A stretch of DNA of 64,000 nucleotides from JBBIMS01 sp964531645 (GTDB lineage Bacteria; Acidobacteriota; Aminicenantia; JBFLYD01; JBBIMS01), in contig CAZHEF010000002.1 of NCBI GenBank assembly GCA_964531645.1, positions 29,184 through 93,183 of the forward strand, given 5' to 3'. Made by a program: the position numbers and the translations under genes. Within the stretch, counting starts at the first letter, position 1. Every line of letters begins with the position of its first letter. Below the pieces are notes generated by a model. It was given only the letters and a program-made list of their open reading frames with translations. It did no database searches and had not been told where the DNA came from. Below, in pieces: positions 37,839-47,103 of this stretch.

Positions 37839-39593
37839 CTAAGACAGAGGAAGTGATGGTATTCTCATTATTACAGTTGTCCCTTTCCCCTTTTCAGAGA
37901 TTATATCAAGTTCTCCTTTATGAAATTTTATTATCTTGTAGGTATTGTAAAGTCCGAAAAATTCCTTCTTCTGCTTTTTTGTTGAGAAAAAAGGCTGGAA
38001 GATTCTCTTCTTGGTATCCTCTCCCATGCCTACTCCAGTATCTCTTATTCTGACTTCTACAAAATTGTCAAAATCCTTTGTTTCAATTTTAAGAATCCCT
38101 TCTCCCTTCATGGCTTCAAAGGAATTTAGAATAACATTGAAGAAAGCCTGGGTCAGAAGTTCTCTATTTCCATAAATCAATTTATTATGGTTGAAAATCT
38201 TTTCTATTTTAACATCAGAAATGAAAGACCTGCTTTTCAAGTAATTATCGCATGACCGTAGAGCTTCCTCTATAATTTCAGAGCCATCGACGTTCTTGAA
38301 GACTTCCTTGCTTTCCTCAATAATTCTACAAAAGTTCTCTACAATTTTAATACCAGAATCCACAGCCTTTTTTATTTCATCTATATCCTTTTTAATTTCA
38401 GGAGGGGGGTCTTTAAGAAAAATCAGCTCCATCCTCCCTTTTATAACTGAAAAAATATTGTGGAAATTGTGGGCAACTTCCTCGGAAATTTCATCAATAA
38501 GCTGAAGTTTCTCTGTCAGAACTATTTTTTCCTGGGCTTCTGTAAGTTCATCGCATGTATTCTTTAACTCTCTGTATAAATAGGCATTCTCGATTATTAT
38601 TTTGAGGATATCCCCGAGAGTTTCCAGAAGAATGACATCCTCCTGATCAAATTCATTTATTCTATTACTTTGAATATTAAGAACTCCGAGAATCTCTGTT
38701 TCTGTCTTTATTGGCACATTTAGTTCTGATTTCGTATGACTCAGATAGGGAGCAATGTAATCAGGGTCTTTTGAAACATCATTTACAAGAATTGTCCTTC
38801 CCTCCCTGAAGCATTTCCCGATAAGTCCTTCCGAAATCTTCTGAACAAAACCTGGTGGAGTTAGACCACTCCATTCTCCAGAACCTTTTTTGAAAACAAG
38901 CCCGTTCTTTTCTTCGTCAAAAATCATTACAGAAACATACGGATATCCGAGAGATTTGTGGACAAGTTCTGTTATATTTTCGAATAATTTCTCAGTCTCT
39001 TCAATTGGCATTATTTGAGAAACAACATCCCAGAGGAGTTTGAGACGAGTAGAAAAACTCTTTTCCCTTTCAATTGTTTTCTCCTTTACCTTTATCCTCT
39101 CCTTTTCAAAAGCAGAATACACAAAACATGCACTCGCAATTATAAAAAAGAAGATAAGTCTTGTTGCGAATGCATTCCATGATGATGGAGATAGCAGATC
39201 TTTGAAACAGGCAATAGAGTATAAAGATATTATACCAACAAGGGTTGGAAAAATTTGGCGGGAGTAGAGCAGTATAAAAGAATCGAGAAACGAAAGGTAA
39301 TAAAGATGATATAAGGGGCTCTCAATCCCTCCTGTAGAATATATGCCGATGCTCATAACTAACATGTCCATAAAAACAAGAAAAGAATTCATCCACTCTC
39401 TAAATTTGTTTTTTCTGAGTGCCATGAAAATATAAGTGTTGTAAAAAATCAAAATAATAACGCCTGCGATTATTCCTATATGATTTATCTTCTTGAATAA
39501 GGGTATGGAAACAAGCATAACCGCTACTACAAAAAATCTGAAATAGACACTATCCTTCTGCCATTTCTTTATTAATTCAAAATCCTTATTCAT
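37839..39593 (-). CDS. Membrane sensor histidine kinase with GAF domain
   Basis: 584 aa from ATG 39593, preferred over the upstream start at 39638 because AAGGAGG lies 7 nt before it. Five or six TM helices occupy residues 15-165; a GAF domain follows (about 200-345: YVSVMIFDEEKNGLVFKKGS, LNVPIKTETEILGVLNIQS). The phosphoacceptor helix reads EEVAHNFHNIFSVIKG (HxFxN type), and the ATPase domain has NVILNSFEAM, DTGVGMG, and a short G2 region FFGLYNTYKII. No response regulator is adjacent: an orphan kinase. It overlaps mazG by 8 nt. Confidence 0.88.
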   Translation of the reverse strand: MNKDFELIKKWQKDSVYFRFFVVAVMLVSIPLFKKINHIGIIAGVIILIFYNTYIFMALRKNKFREWMNSFLVFMDMLVMSIGIYSTGGIESPLYHLYYLSFLDSFILLYSRQIFPTLVGIISLYSIACFKDLLSPSSWNAFATRLIFFFIIASACFVYSAFEKERIKVKEKTIEREKSFSTRLKLLWDVVSQIMPIEETEKLFENITELVHKSLGYPYVSVMIFDEEKNGLVFKKGSGEWSGLTPPGFVQKISEGLIGKCFREGRTILVNDVSKDPDYIAPYLSHTKSELNVPIKTETEILGVLNIQSNRINEFDQEDVILLETLGDILKIIIENAYLYRELKNTCDELTEAQEKIVLTEKLQLIDEISEEVAHNFHNIFSVIKGRMELIFLKDPPPEIKKDIDEIKKAVDSGIKIVENFCRIIEESKEVFKNVDGSEIIEEALRSCDNYLKSRSFISDVKIEKIFNHNKLIYGNRELLTQAFFNVILNSFEAMKGEGILKIETKDFDNFVEVRIRDTGVGMGEDTKKRIFQPFFSTKKQKKEFFGLYNTYKIIKFHKGELDIISEKGKGTTVIMRIPSLPLS

Positions 39594-40380
39594 TTTCTGC
39601 CTCCTTGGATTCCTCCCACAACCTGTCCATTTCTTCAAGATTTGATTCCTTCAAGCTTTTCCCTTCCTCCTTCAATCTTCTTTCAATATATTCAAATCTT
39701 CTTTTGAATTTTTCATTGGTTTTTTTCAAAGCAATTTCAGGGTTTATACCCGAAAGACGGGAAAAATTTACAATGGAAAAGAGAATATCTCCTATCTCAT
39801 CCTCAATTTTTTCTTTATCTTTCCTTTCTACAGCCTTCCTAAGCTCTGAAAGCTCCTCTTCAATTTTTGACAGGGCTGATGATGCTGATTCAAAATCAAA
39901 ACCAACCCTTGATACAATTGTTGTTATTTTATAGGCTGAGAGAAGGGAGGGTAGATTTTCCGAGAGATTGGAAAGAAGTCCTTCTCTTTCGTTTTTTTTA
40001 AAGTTTTCCCAGTTTTCAAGAACCTCGTTTGAGGAACCCATTTTCTTTTCTCCGAAAACATGGGGGTGCCTCTCAATTAATTTTTTGACTGTGGATTCAA
40101 TAACATCGTAAAAATCAAACTCTCCTTTTTCTTTTTTTATCTGGCAGATGAATATAACCTGGAGAAGAAAATCTCCAAGCTCCTTTTTAATCTCATCCTG
40201 GTCCCCCCTCTTTATAGCATCAACAAGCTCCCATGCCTCTTCTATTATAAATTCTGTTAAGCTCTCCTCTGTTTGTTCCCTGTCCCACTGGCAACCTTCA
40301 GGGCTCCTCAATATTTCCATTATTTTTAAAAGTTTTTCTACGGTGGGTAGGCTTTCTATGGCTTCCATATTAGTTTTCAT
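39586..40380 (-). CDS. mazG: Nucleoside triphosphate pyrophosphohydrolase
   Basis: 264 aa, two tandem MazG domains as in the E. coli-type enzyme. Domain 1: CQWDREQTEESL, then the metal motif EEAWELVDAI and KKELGDFLLQV (E-E-x-x-E ... E-x-x-D). Domain 2: KIEEELSELRKAV and EDEIGDILFSIVNFSR. It hydrolyses non-canonical or excess NTPs. A TATAAT on the minus strand (40392-40397) is 11 nt before the ATG and no Shine-Dalgarno is seen. The gene diverges from recN across 84 bp. Confidence 0.92.
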   Translation of the reverse strand: MKTNMEAIESLPTVEKLLKIMEILRSPEGCQWDREQTEESLTEFIIEEAWELVDAIKRGDQDEIKKELGDFLLQVIFICQIKKEKGEFDFYDVIESTVKKLIERHPHVFGEKKMGSSNEVLENWENFKKNEREGLLSNLSENLPSLLSAYKITTIVSRVGFDFESASSALSKIEEELSELRKAVERKDKEKIEDEIGDILFSIVNFSRLSGINPEIALKKTNEKFKRRFEYIERRLKEEGKSLKESNLEEMDRLWEESKEAENE

Positions 40381-40464
40381 TTCAATAGAAAATTATAAAA
40401 CATTTTTAAATTAAAATAAATCAACATATTGACTAAAAGGAAAAAATCTTGAAAAATTAAAATT

Positions 40465-42159
40465 ATGTTAAAGTATTTGAAAATAAAAAATCTTGCAATT
40501 ATTGAGGACCTTGAGGTTGAGCTTGAAAAGGGATTTAACATATTCACAGGGGAGACAGGAGCGGGAAAGTCAATAATAATGGATGGAATCAGGCTTATAT
40601 TTGGAGAAAGGGCAGACCCTGATATGGTTAGAACAGGGGAGAAGAAAGCAGAAATCAGTACAGTTATTGAAATTGAGGATGAATCCTTAAAAAATGAATT
40701 TCCATCTTTTCCCTGGGAAAACAATGAAATAATTCTGAGAAGGGAAATCCCTGTTTCAGGCAAGGGTAGAATTTATTTCAATGGTTCCCCTGTCCCTCTT
40801 TCGGTTTTAAAAAGTCTTGGGGAAAAGCTTTTCGATATATTTGGTCAGAATGACCATATTTTTCTCCTTGATACAGGATATCAGCTCGATTATCTTGACT
40901 CTTTCGGGAATCTTACTCCCTTAAGAGATGCGGTAGGGAAAATATGGAATAAACTTCAGGAACTTAAGAAGGAAAAGGAAGAAATTGAAAAAAAGGAAAG
41001 GGAAAGAGCCCAGAGACTCGATTTTCTTGATTATCAAATAAAAGAGATAGAGAGTGCAAATCTTAGAATTGGAGAGGATGAAGAGCTTGAAAAGGAGCGT
41101 TTCAAACTTGTTAATGCTGAAAAAATATTCTCTGATGCAGAATCTGCCCTTGAAATATGTTATTCGGGAGAGCGTTCAATAAGCTCTCTTCTCAAAATTT
41201 TAAGTAAGAAATTGGGAGACCTTTCAAAATTTGAACCCCAATTTTCCAATTATCTAAAAAATATTGAAGAATTCTCTCTTACAACGGATGACCTGGGAAG
41301 AGCTCTTTCTGAGTTCAGAGATGGAATTGAAGTCAATCCTGCGAAACTCGAAAAAATAGAAGAGAGAATCCATACAATTGAAAAACTTAAGAAGAAATGG
41401 GGTTCGAGCATAAAAGATATTCTTGATTCCCTTGAGTCTGCAAAGAGAGAGAAGGAAACTCTTTTGTCATCTGAGGAGAGGCTTGAGACACTGAACAGAG
41501 AAATTGAGAATCTTGAGAAAGAATATGAGAGACTCGCTGATGAGCTTTCAAGAAAAAGGGAGGAGAAGGGGAAGATCCTTCAGAAAGAGATAGAAAAGGA
41601 GCTTTCATTTCTTGGAATGGAAAAATCTCGATTTTTCGTGAAACTTGATAGAGTGAGTTCTGAAAAAAGAGGAGCAAATGGGATGGACTCTTGCGAATTT
41701 TATATCTCTCCTAACCCTGGAGAGGAACCCAGACCCATGAGGAAAATTGCATCAGGAGGAGAACTTTCAAGAATCATGCTTGCAATAAAATCTGTGGGAA
41801 GGGGGAAGGAGAATCCTAAGATTCTGATTTTTGATGAGATCGATTCAGGAATAGGAGGAGCTGTTGCAGAATCTGTTGGTGAAAGACTGAAAAAAATTGC
41901 AGTCAAGCACCAGGTGATATGTATAACCCACCTCCCCCAGATAGCAAGTTTTGCTGAAAATCATTATAAAATTTATAAAGTTGTGGAAAAGGGAAGGACC
42001 TTTACAAAGCTTGAAGAGCTTGAATGGGAAAACAGGGTCAATGAAATTGCAAGGATGATGGTAGGTGCAAATATAACTGAGACATCTCTCAAAAATGCAG
42101 AGGAGATATTGAAAAGAAAGCTGGGGAAAAATAAAAAGCAAAGCTCGGACATCCAATAG
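40465..42159 (+). CDS. recN: DNA repair protein RecN (SMC-like ATPase)
   Basis: 564 aa. Walker A GETGAGKSIIMDGIRL at residues 29-44, long coiled-coil arms (about 160-365), signature MRKIASGGELSRIMLAI, Walker B PKILIFDEIDSGIGG and the D-loop/H-switch CITHLPQIASF. It supports recombinational repair of double-strand breaks. A TTGACT...AAAAAT pair with 17-nt spacing ends 7 nt before ATG and no Shine-Dalgarno is visible, so it could be leaderless; this is weak because the -10 is poor. Confidence 0.95.
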   Translation: MLKYLKIKNLAIIEDLEVELEKGFNIFTGETGAGKSIIMDGIRLIFGERADPDMVRTGEKKAEISTVIEIEDESLKNEFPSFPWENNEIILRREIPVSGKGRIYFNGSPVPLSVLKSLGEKLFDIFGQNDHIFLLDTGYQLDYLDSFGNLTPLRDAVGKIWNKLQELKKEKEEIEKKERERAQRLDFLDYQIKEIESANLRIGEDEELEKERFKLVNAEKIFSDAESALEICYSGERSISSLLKILSKKLGDLSKFEPQFSNYLKNIEEFSLTTDDLGRALSEFRDGIEVNPAKLEKIEERIHTIEKLKKKWGSSIKDILDSLESAKREKETLLSSEERLETLNREIENLEKEYERLADELSRKREEKGKILQKEIEKELSFLGMEKSRFFVKLDRVSSEKRGANGMDSCEFYISPNPGEEPRPMRKIASGGELSRIMLAIKSVGRGKENPKILIFDEIDSGIGGAVAESVGERLKKIAVKHQVICITHLPQIASFAENHYKIYKVVEKGRTFTKLEELEWENRVNEIARMMVGANITETSLKNAEEILKRKLGKNKKQSSDIQ

Positions 42160-42628
42160 CTCACAGCTATCAGTAAAGCTCTATTTATCCGTCTTGCAAG
42201 TCTTGCATGTCTTGCAAATTTAAATTTAAATAAAGTAGCTCCAAGATCTAGCCTAAATTTTGCACAATTTTTGGAAACTCGCACAAAATTAAAGGGCTCA
42301 ATGGAAATTTAAAATTGAAAATTTAAAAATGCAAAGCGGGAGAGAAACCCGTTCATATTATCGTATAATCTTTGAAAACTACAGTTAATCAATTTGAAAT
42401 CTGCAATTTAAAATTTGCATTTTAATTCTGTACTTTATGGCTATGGGCTTAGATAGACAATTTCTGGACAAAACTCGTAGGCATTATGCGGAACATGGGC
42501 TAGGGCTAATGGGGAGAGGGGTTTGGAAATACTTACAATTGTTTTGAAATCCCATTCTTTTGCTTAGCTGTTTGCTGTGAGCTGTCAGCGGAAAGCTATT
42601 AGCTTGTCTCGCTTTTATCGCCCATTTA
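42160..42628. other. Gene-free spacer with short repeats
   Basis: 469 bp without a credible gene. It contains three tandem 9-mers (CTTGCAAGT, CTTGCATGT, CTTGCAAAT at 42193-42219) and several AAATTTAAA/TTTGCAT words like those at 37.3-37.45 kb. Segments near both ends (CTCACAGCTATCAG and CTGTGAGCTGTCAGC) are partial inverted repeats. No RNA gene or promoter is convincing. Confidence 0.5.
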
Positions 42629-43147
42629 TTAAATTATTCTAAAATATCTGAAAGCTGACATTCCAATCCCGCTTATTAGTCCAACGCCGAAATTATCATC
42701 AATTCCAAGAGAGACAAGTTCTGTAAGGGATGCAAGGATTGCACCCAATACAAGAATTTTAATATCAATTTTCATTAATAGAGAAATAATGTATCCAGAC
42801 CCAAGAGAGCCGCTTAAATAGGAGAGAGTTCCTTCAAGGGTCCTCTCTCCCACCAGTTTTTTCCTACCAAATCTCATTCCATATATTTTTGAAAGCATAT
42901 CTCCAAAAACAAGAAATGTAAAAGCTAAATAAGATATGTTTCGAGGGAAGATTAGAAAAATTGCAAAGGATGCAAGAAGGAAAAGGGTCATAGAGGAGAA
43001 TTTACCTTCCTCGCTCTTTTTAAAAATATATTTTAAATCTGAAAACATGAATTTCTCAACCTTTCTGTGAGAAAGTCTTGAAATATCAGTGAAAAGGAAA
43101 AACATTGTCACTACACCAAATGAGTATAAGGGAGGTTTTTCCTCCAC
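42629..43147 (-). CDS. DGK1/dolichol-kinase-like CTP-dependent lipid kinase domain
   Basis: 172 aa, five TM segments. The family motif is clear: FGDMLSKIYGMRFGRKKLVGERTLEGTLSY (catalytic GDxxxxxxGxxFG...RTLEG pattern; residues 82-111). Such proteins phosphorylate diacylglycerol or polyprenols with CTP. The only start is a GTG at 43147 with no Shine-Dalgarno, inside the end of the PlsY frame, and the codons before it continue a hydrophobic frame in PlsY. It may really be the C-terminal domain of a PlsY fusion split by a frameshift. Confidence 0.7.
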   Translation of the reverse strand: MEEKPPLYSFGVVTMFFLFTDISRLSHRKVEKFMFSDLKYIFKKSEEGKFSSMTLFLLASFAIFLIFPRNISYLAFTFLVFGDMLSKIYGMRFGRKKLVGERTLEGTLSYLSGSLGSGYIISLLMKIDIKILVLGAILASLTELVSLGIDDNFGVGLISGIGMSAFRYFRII

Positions 43148-43830
43148 AATAAAAATCTATTAAGACAAAGAGCATCGCAAGAGGTCTTAAGAAAACTCTC
43201 CACCATATAACATCCTTTTTCTCTTGAAGTTTGTAAAATTTGTATCTTAATATATTGTGGAGCTGAACCCCTATGAGATAAATAGTAACAAGGGAAATGT
43301 AAAAAAATTTAATTGAGTCTCTTCCAAAATAAATATTCAAGAAAAGGAAAATTGGTAAAATAAAGATTCCCACAAACTCACCCTTTCTTGCAACATAAGC
43401 AGAGACAAGAACCAGGACTAAAAGAATCGGGAGAGAATCAAGAGGAAAGACGCCATTTTTTATCTGAAATGACAGGAAGCAAAGAAGAATTCCTGTTGAT
43501 GTTCCAGCTCTCTGTCCTCCTCGAAAATTAAGATAAAAGGGAAAGACATGACCGAGAACAGAAAATATAATTGGAATTGAGAGGATAAAACCATCTAATT
43601 TTAAAAATTTTGATGAAATAAAAAAAGCAATTAAGCCTTTTGAGAGATCAAAAATTGCAGTAAATACAGCAGGAACGAGCCACAGGACCCTATAGGTGTT
43701 CACTGTCCCTGCATTTCCATCTCCATGTTTCCTTTATATCTATGCCTTTAAGTAATTTCCCAAGTATATAAGAAGGAGAAATACTTCCAATTAGATAAGA
43801 AATTAAAGAGGAAATAATTATTTGAAGCAT
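43086..43830 (-). pseudogene. plsY: Glycerol-3-phosphate acyltransferase PlsY, frameshifted
   Basis: From ATG 43830 the frame reads MLQIIISSLISYLIGSISPS and YILGKLLKGIDIKE, the normal PlsY start, then goes out of frame. One base later the second frame resumes with HGDGNAGTVNTYRVL (the HGSGNxGxxN motif) and continues to GHVFPFYLNFRGGQRAGTSTG, the second active-site motif. A one-base insertion in GGAAACATGG near 43730 explains the break. The longest intact frame, 43086-43703, lacks the first motif. PlsY acylates glycerol 3-phosphate from acyl phosphate in the inner membrane. The gene should be essential, so a sequence error is plausible. Confidence 0.8.
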
Positions 43831-43870
43831 TTATTTTGAAAGAATATATTAACATTTTTGTTTTTTTTCT

Positions 43871-43949
43871 TTTCAATACAAATTGAAAATTACAATTCAA
43901 ATTTTCGAATGCTGTTCAATTTTTTGAACAAAGATTCAAAATTTTGAAC
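43871..43949 (+). promoter_or_regulatory. Four tandem palindromes upstream of the Oar-like receptor (operator/UAS array)
   Basis: TTTCAATACAAATTGAAA (43871-43888), ATTCAAATTTTCGAAT (43895-43910), GTTCAATTTTTTGAAC (43914-43929) and ATTCAAAATTTTGAAC (43934-43949) are all dyads of the form TTCAA-N4/6-TTGAA. Centres are 23, 19 and 20 bp apart, about two helical turns, so bound dimers would lie on one face. They lie some 80-150 bp upstream of a -24/-12-like promoter, the usual place for activator sites. Confidence 0.7.
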
Positions 43950-44012
43950 AATGTCTAAATGCATGGAAAAGTAAATTCTTTTTCTAAAGCCAATTTCCAT
44001 TTTGAGCAATTC

Positions 44013-44028
44013 TGGCACGCTTCTTGAA
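44013..44028 (+). promoter_or_regulatory. Sigma-54-like -24/-12 promoter of the Oar-like receptor
   Basis: TGGCACGCTTCTTGAA matches TGGCACG-N4-TTGCA except that the -12 dinucleotide is GA rather than GC. GG and GA are separated by 10 nt, the required spacing. Predicted start near 44038, giving a leader of about 165 nt with a bulged hairpin (AAGGTTTTGA / TCAAACCTT). No competing sigma-70 promoter was seen. Confidence 0.5.
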
Positions 44029-44203
44029 TATATTTTTTTATTCTATTATGAAAGGTTTTGAGAAGGCGTCAAACCTTAATAAAAAGATTACGTATATAAT
44101 TTATAAAGCGAAGTGATAGGAGGTGATAGATAGAGGACGATAAAAAATAAAAATGGTAATGGCAATTGTGTTTTAGGTAAGTTAAATTTTATAAGGAGGT
44201 TTT

Positions 44204-47029
44204 ATGAAGAGAGTATTTTTAATCTCAATTATGGTTCTTTTTCTTCTGGGTGTATCTTTCTCCCAGATAACCCAGACAGGAACCCTCAACGGTAGAGTTA
44301 CCGATACTGAGGGGAATGCTATTCCTGGCGTTTCAATAACAATCAAATCACCTGCTTTGATTCTTCCTCAGATGACAGCCGCTACAAGTGAGGATGGGCA
44401 TTTCAGATTCCCCGCTCTCCCACCAGGAGTTTATACTGTAACCTTTGAAATGCCAGGATTTAAGACCCTTGTCAGAGAAGGGATAAGGGTGAGTGTTGGA
44501 GTAACAACAACCCTTGATGTCTCTCTTGAGCTTTCTCCAATTCAGGAGAGCATAGTTGTTACAGGACAATCTCCCACAGTTGACAGGCAGAGGACAACCC
44601 TTGTCCGAAACCTTACAACAGAATTCCTACAGAGCATTCCAGCTACCAGAACTCTCGGAACATTTTTCAATATGGTTCCTGGTGTAACAGGTGATACTGC
44701 GCATGGAAGCTCGGTTAGAGATAATGTTTATGCCCTTGATGGAGTTAATATCACTGACCCTGTTACTGGAACTCAGGCAGGAAGTTTCAGCCTTGACATA
44801 ATGGAAGAACTTTCTGTCCAGACAGCGGGTCTTCCTCCAGAGTATGGAAGTGTCAGGGGAGCGATGATAAATGTTGTTACAAAGTCAGGAGGTAATCAGT
44901 TTAAGGGAACTCTTAGCACCTATTACAGAGATGATGAGATTAAAGCTTTAAAACTGAAAATGCAGGCAGACAATACAAAGGGGACTATCTTTGAAGGACA
45001 AAAAGGCGGGTTTGACTATGAGATAGAGCCTGGAATCACTCTTGGTGGTCCCATAATAAAAGACAAAATCTGGTTCTTCACGAACCTTTCAATGCTTAAG
45101 TTTCAAGAGTATGTTAGAGGATATCCCTATGACAAACAGCCTGCAAACACACCTGTTGACCGTTTTGATGTTTATCCATACATTAAGTTTACATATCAGG
45201 CAACTTCCAACGATAGAATTGTTATTTCCTATAACTTCTTTGATCTTAGAAGAAATCACAGGGCAGCATCTGCTTATAGGACTGAAGATGTAACATGGAA
45301 ACAGACAACCCCAATCCACACAGGTAATTTCCAGTGGACAAAACTTTTTGGACCCAATCTCTTCATGAATTTCAAAGTTGCCTTCTTAGATTATGAGCTG
45401 AATCTTATGGCGAAAAATGCTTCTCCATGGTATATTGACCAAAATACCAGCAGAGAATGGGGAAGCTACGGATACGATGATATCTACACAAGGAACAGAG
45501 CACAGGCTCTAACAGATGCGACGTTGTTTGCTGACAACTGGCTTGGAAGACATGAGTTCAAGGCCGGACTTGAAGGAGAGTTCTCATGGGATTCAAGAAG
45601 ATGGAGAAGTAACTACGATCCTAAAACTGGTCTTGGTCCATTCTTCTACATGAGAGGAACTACTCCTGACTATGTTATCCACTATGATAATTTCAAGAGA
45701 GAGGACCAGAAACTTTATATTGGCGCATTCCTCCAGGATACATGGAATCCAACTGAAAGACTCACCCTCAATCTTGGATTAAGATTTGAGCATCAGGAAG
45801 GAATAATTCCAGAACAGGGACAGAACAGAAGCCCGATTACAATTCTTGGAATAGTTTGTGACCCGAGAGTTACAAAGGCATTCAAACCTATTATATGGAA
45901 CACCATTTCTCCAAGGATTGGATTGAACTATGACATTTTTGGAGATGGAAAGACAGTATTTAAGGCAAGTTTTGGAAGATACTATATAGCAAACATCCTC
46001 CAGTGGTTTGTAACAGTTAATCCCAATAGTTTTATCGTTTATAGATATAGGCTGAATCCTGATTTTACTCCCAGAGGCACTCTCTATTCACCTTCTTCTA
46101 CTGCCAATGACAAAATGGACCCAGATGTAAAATCTCCTTATCTTGATGAATTAACTGTAGGAGTTGAAAGGGAGATAATCAGAGACCTTAGTCTTGGTGT
46201 CAGATACATAAGGAAGTGGGATAGGAACCTCATGGAAAGCGTGGACCTAACAGCTCTTGATTTTGACAAACTAAAGGCAGGAGCTGACATTTTCACAGTC
46301 TGGACAAACTATGAGCCTGTCAATGTTGTTGACCCATTTGATGGAAAGACCGTAACCTTCTGGAGAATGAAGAATACCGCAGTCCTTGCAAGAAATTATT
46401 ATACAAATCCTCCCGGAGCTAATAGAGATTATGACGGCGTTGAGGTAACTCTGAACAAGAGATTTTCCAACAGATGGATGATGATGGCTTCTTATGTCTA
46501 TGCCCATTCACGAGGTCTTATCGGAACAGATTTTGACGATAGCTGGACAGGAACAGGATACTACAATAACCCCAATGTCCACATCAATGCCTACGGAGAA
46601 TTTCCACTGGAAAGAAAACATCAGTTCAAACTTCAAGGGCTCTGGCAGGGTCCATGGGGAATCAACATTAGTGGTTATTACAGATACCTTGATGGGACAA
46701 GGTGGACAAGACAGATTAGAAGCCTTGATCTTGGTCTCTCCCTTCCTCAGGGAGTAGTCACAATCTTTGCTGAGAAGAGAGGTTCAAGGAAGCTTCCTCC
46801 TTTGAAGATTTTTGACCTCAGAGTTGAAAAATCTTTCAACATCCTTGGTGGAAGAAAGCTCGGGCTCTTTGTGGATATCTTCAATGTCCTCAATGCAAAT
46901 ACCGCTACTGGAGTTTGGGCTCAATCCAGCAGGTCAACTACAGTTGCTGGGAAGACTGTTTACTTTGGTCAGCACACATCCATTATGGATCCCAGGATTG
47001 CAAGGCTCGGAATCAGGTTCGAATTCTAA
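44204..47029 (+). CDS. Oar-like TonB-dependent receptor with N-terminal carboxypeptidase-regulatory domain
   Basis: 941 aa, complete. Signal peptide 1-20; CarboxypepD_reg-like beta domain about 24-105 (GTLNGRVTDTEGNAIPGVSI); plug about 115-235 (LQSIPATRTLGTFFNMVPGV, VYALDGVNITDP, RGAMINVVTKSGGNQFKG); large barrel ending in RLGIRFEF with the terminal Phe needed for outer-membrane assembly. AAGGAGG lies before the ATG. Ligand unknown; size and architecture match the Oar family. Expressed from its own unusual promoter and closed by a strong terminator shared with the convergent TPR gene. Confidence 0.92.
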   Translation: MKRVFLISIMVLFLLGVSFSQITQTGTLNGRVTDTEGNAIPGVSITIKSPALILPQMTAATSEDGHFRFPALPPGVYTVTFEMPGFKTLVREGIRVSVGVTTTLDVSLELSPIQESIVVTGQSPTVDRQRTTLVRNLTTEFLQSIPATRTLGTFFNMVPGVTGDTAHGSSVRDNVYALDGVNITDPVTGTQAGSFSLDIMEELSVQTAGLPPEYGSVRGAMINVVTKSGGNQFKGTLSTYYRDDEIKALKLKMQADNTKGTIFEGQKGGFDYEIEPGITLGGPIIKDKIWFFTNLSMLKFQEYVRGYPYDKQPANTPVDRFDVYPYIKFTYQATSNDRIVISYNFFDLRRNHRAASAYRTEDVTWKQTTPIHTGNFQWTKLFGPNLFMNFKVAFLDYELNLMAKNASPWYIDQNTSREWGSYGYDDIYTRNRAQALTDATLFADNWLGRHEFKAGLEGEFSWDSRRWRSNYDPKTGLGPFFYMRGTTPDYVIHYDNFKREDQKLYIGAFLQDTWNPTERLTLNLGLRFEHQEGIIPEQGQNRSPITILGIVCDPRVTKAFKPIIWNTISPRIGLNYDIFGDGKTVFKASFGRYYIANILQWFVTVNPNSFIVYRYRLNPDFTPRGTLYSPSSTANDKMDPDVKSPYLDELTVGVEREIIRDLSLGVRYIRKWDRNLMESVDLTALDFDKLKAGADIFTVWTNYEPVNVVDPFDGKTVTFWRMKNTAVLARNYYTNPPGANRDYDGVEVTLNKRFSNRWMMMASYVYAHSRGLIGTDFDDSWTGTGYYNNPNVHINAYGEFPLERKHQFKLQGLWQGPWGINISGYYRYLDGTRWTRQIRSLDLGLSLPQGVVTIFAEKRGSRKLPPLKIFDLRVEKSFNILGGRKLGLFVDIFNVLNANTATGVWAQSSRSTTVAGKTVYFGQHTSIMDPRIARLGIRFEF

Positions 47030-47047
47030 GGAGAGATATAGAGAAAT

Positions 47048-47081
47048 AAAAAAGGGGGGCTCGAAAGAGCCCCCCTTTTTT
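47048..47081. terminator. Bidirectional intrinsic terminator
   Basis: GGGGGGCTC and GAGCCCCCC (47054-47075) form a 9-bp stem with a GAAA loop (C-GAAA-G), flanked by A6 and T6. It serves the receptor on the plus strand and the TPR gene on the minus strand. The design is nearly the same as the terminator at 52295-52326. Confidence 0.93.
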
Positions 47082-47103
47082 ATTTTAAAACCCAAAATAA
47101 AAT

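Noticed and set aside
37839..39638. Longer histidine kinase start at 39638
   Set aside because: The internal ATG 39593 has a strong AAGGAGG and the extra 15 residues lie inside mazG.
40377..40763. 128-aa minus-strand frame over recN and the mazG-recN gap
   Set aside because: Antisense to the conserved RecN Walker A region; low-complexity composition.
42193..42219. Tandem 9-mers as a CRISPR or satellite array
   Set aside because: Only three copies of 9 bp without spacers.
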